Source: an uncultured Lachnospiraceae bacterium
GTDB lineage: Bacteria > Bacillota > Clostridia > Lachnospirales > Lachnospiraceae
Reading direction: 5' to 3'
Assembly: GCA_902774915.1 (NCBI GenBank)
Contig: CACYKH010000007.1
Location: 80,796 to 144,795, forward strand
Length of the DNA stretch: 64,000 nt
A program made the translations under genes and the position numbers. This document shows, in pieces, positions 63,697 to 64,000 of this stretch (position 1 is the first letter of the stretch; each line of letters begins with the position of its first letter). The notes under the pieces are model-generated. The model saw only the letters and a program-made list of their open reading frames with translations. It did not search any database and was not told the origin of the DNA.

Positions 63697-63895
63697 ATGT
63701 TGTGGCTATAATACTGCGACGACAATAATCTTTCAAGGTTTTCGAGCCTTGAGAGTATGCCAAAAAGATACAAAATATAACGAGTATTTCTCGGAATTGG
63801 CTTTAAGAGTTTCGGACTCTTGATTAAAAGGAAGCGAATTATGAGTTGTAGGATGTATCGAGGACACACACAAATACATAAAGGAGGGTTTTTTT
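63697..63895 (+). promoter_or_regulatory. Long structured 5' leader, unidentified
   Basis: The leader contains CTTTCAAGG/CCTTGAGAG (63730-63738 with 63747-63755), CGAG/CTCG (63781-63784 with 63790-63793), AAGAGT/ACTCTT (63805-63810 with 63816-63821) and a possible closing GCCAA/TTGGC pair (about 63760 with 63797). It ends in AAGGAGGG (63881-63888) before a GTG start. I see no T run, so control would be translational if it is a regulator. It matches no riboswitch class I can recognise. Confidence 0.5.
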
Positions 63896-64000
63896 GTGAA
63901 AAAGTTCAAAAAGGCAATGGCTTTATCACTTGCACTCGCTATGGGTCTTTCACTTGTAGCATGTGGCGATAAGGCAGAGGAAACAACAGAGGCAACTACA
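63896..64000 (+). CDS. Binding-protein-type lipoprotein, 5' part only
   Basis: The first 35 codons of a gene cut by the window edge. Starting at GTG 63896 after AAGGAGGG, it encodes a basic start (KKFKKAMALS), hydrophobic core and lipobox SLVAC with Cys at about residue 23, then GDKAEETTEATT. This signal and Thr/Glu linker match clostridial ABC transporter solute-binding lipoproteins, as in the first gene of the window, but the ligand class cannot be told. Confidence 0.75.
   Translation, partial: MKKFKKAMALSLALAMGLSLVACGDKAEETTEATT

Overview
The window is a gene-dense, moderately AT-rich stretch of a bacterial chromosome. Nearly all genes lie on the + strand, most have strong AGGAGG-type ribosome binding sites, and ATGA-style gene overlaps are common. 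The gene set suggests an anaerobic clostridial Bacillota, most likely Lachnospiraceae (Butyrivibrio/Roseburia-like). The evidence is a T-box thrS, a lysine riboswitch on dapA, the CdaA/CdaR pair, a desulfoferrodoxin-type superoxide reductase, YerC and DUF1836-type regulators, YkpA-type ABC-F and lipoprotein binding proteins. The family assignment is inference; there is no rRNA to confirm it. I see no prophage, insertion sequence or CRISPR array.

Layout. 1-5.5 kb: an amino-acid binding lipoprotein, a short-chain dehydrogenase, a T-box-controlled threonyl-tRNA synthetase lacking the usual TGS domain, and two overlapping membrane proteins of unknown function. 5.5-12 kb: cdaA-cdaR (c-di-AMP synthesis) running into a sirtuin, then glyA and ftsH. 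12-12.5 kb: a gene-free, repeat-rich island. 12.5-20 kb: a membrane protein, superoxide reductase (- strand), tRNA-Thr(CGU) abutting a YfbR-type nucleotidase, two small unknowns, dnaE and an rRNA/tRNA methyltransferase. 20-24.4 kb: lysine riboswitch, dapA, a large palindromic element, dapB, coaX and a Dus enzyme. 24.4-31 kb: a giant surface C11 protease with leucine-rich repeats, a 3D-domain wall protein and thrC. 31-34.5 kb: a preQ1-type leader followed by queD, queE, folE and queC (7-deazaguanine synthesis) and a lipid kinase. 34.7-40.5 kb: a sugar-phosphate transferase with two glycosyltransferases, then a VWA/solute-binding fusion between two small membrane proteins. 40.5-44.5 kb: a decayed HigBA-like toxin-antitoxin locus, a lipoprotein, purB and rfbD. 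44.6-52 kb: two Gln-rich repeat membrane proteins around folate, purA and glycerol-1-phosphate-dehydrogenase-like genes. 52-56 kb: citrate synthase converging on a HAD hydrolase-icd operon. 56-63.5 kb: birA, cytoplasmic alpha-amylase, yerC, a CorC/CNNM transporter, a DUF1836 protein and an asymmetric ABC-F ATPase. The window ends in a long structured leader and the first 35 codons of another binding lipoprotein.

How genes work together. Lysine/threonine metabolism (thrS, dapA, dapB, thrC) is controlled partly by RNA leaders. FolE, QueD, QueE and QueC form the complete GTP-to-preQ0 route. PurA and PurB make AMP from IMP. GltA and Icd make 2-oxoglutarate from oxaloacetate, probably for glutamate. 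The glycosyltransferase block and rfbD point to surface polysaccharide. The most unusual signals are non-coding: a 158-bp palindromic element between dapA and dapB, a hairpin repeat placed just before the ribosome binding sites of both coaX and queC, the repeat island after ftsH, and the tRNA/yfbR junction. I did not find a clearly new multi-gene system. The VWA/solute-binding operon and the shared coaX/queC leader hairpin are the best candidates for something undescribed.
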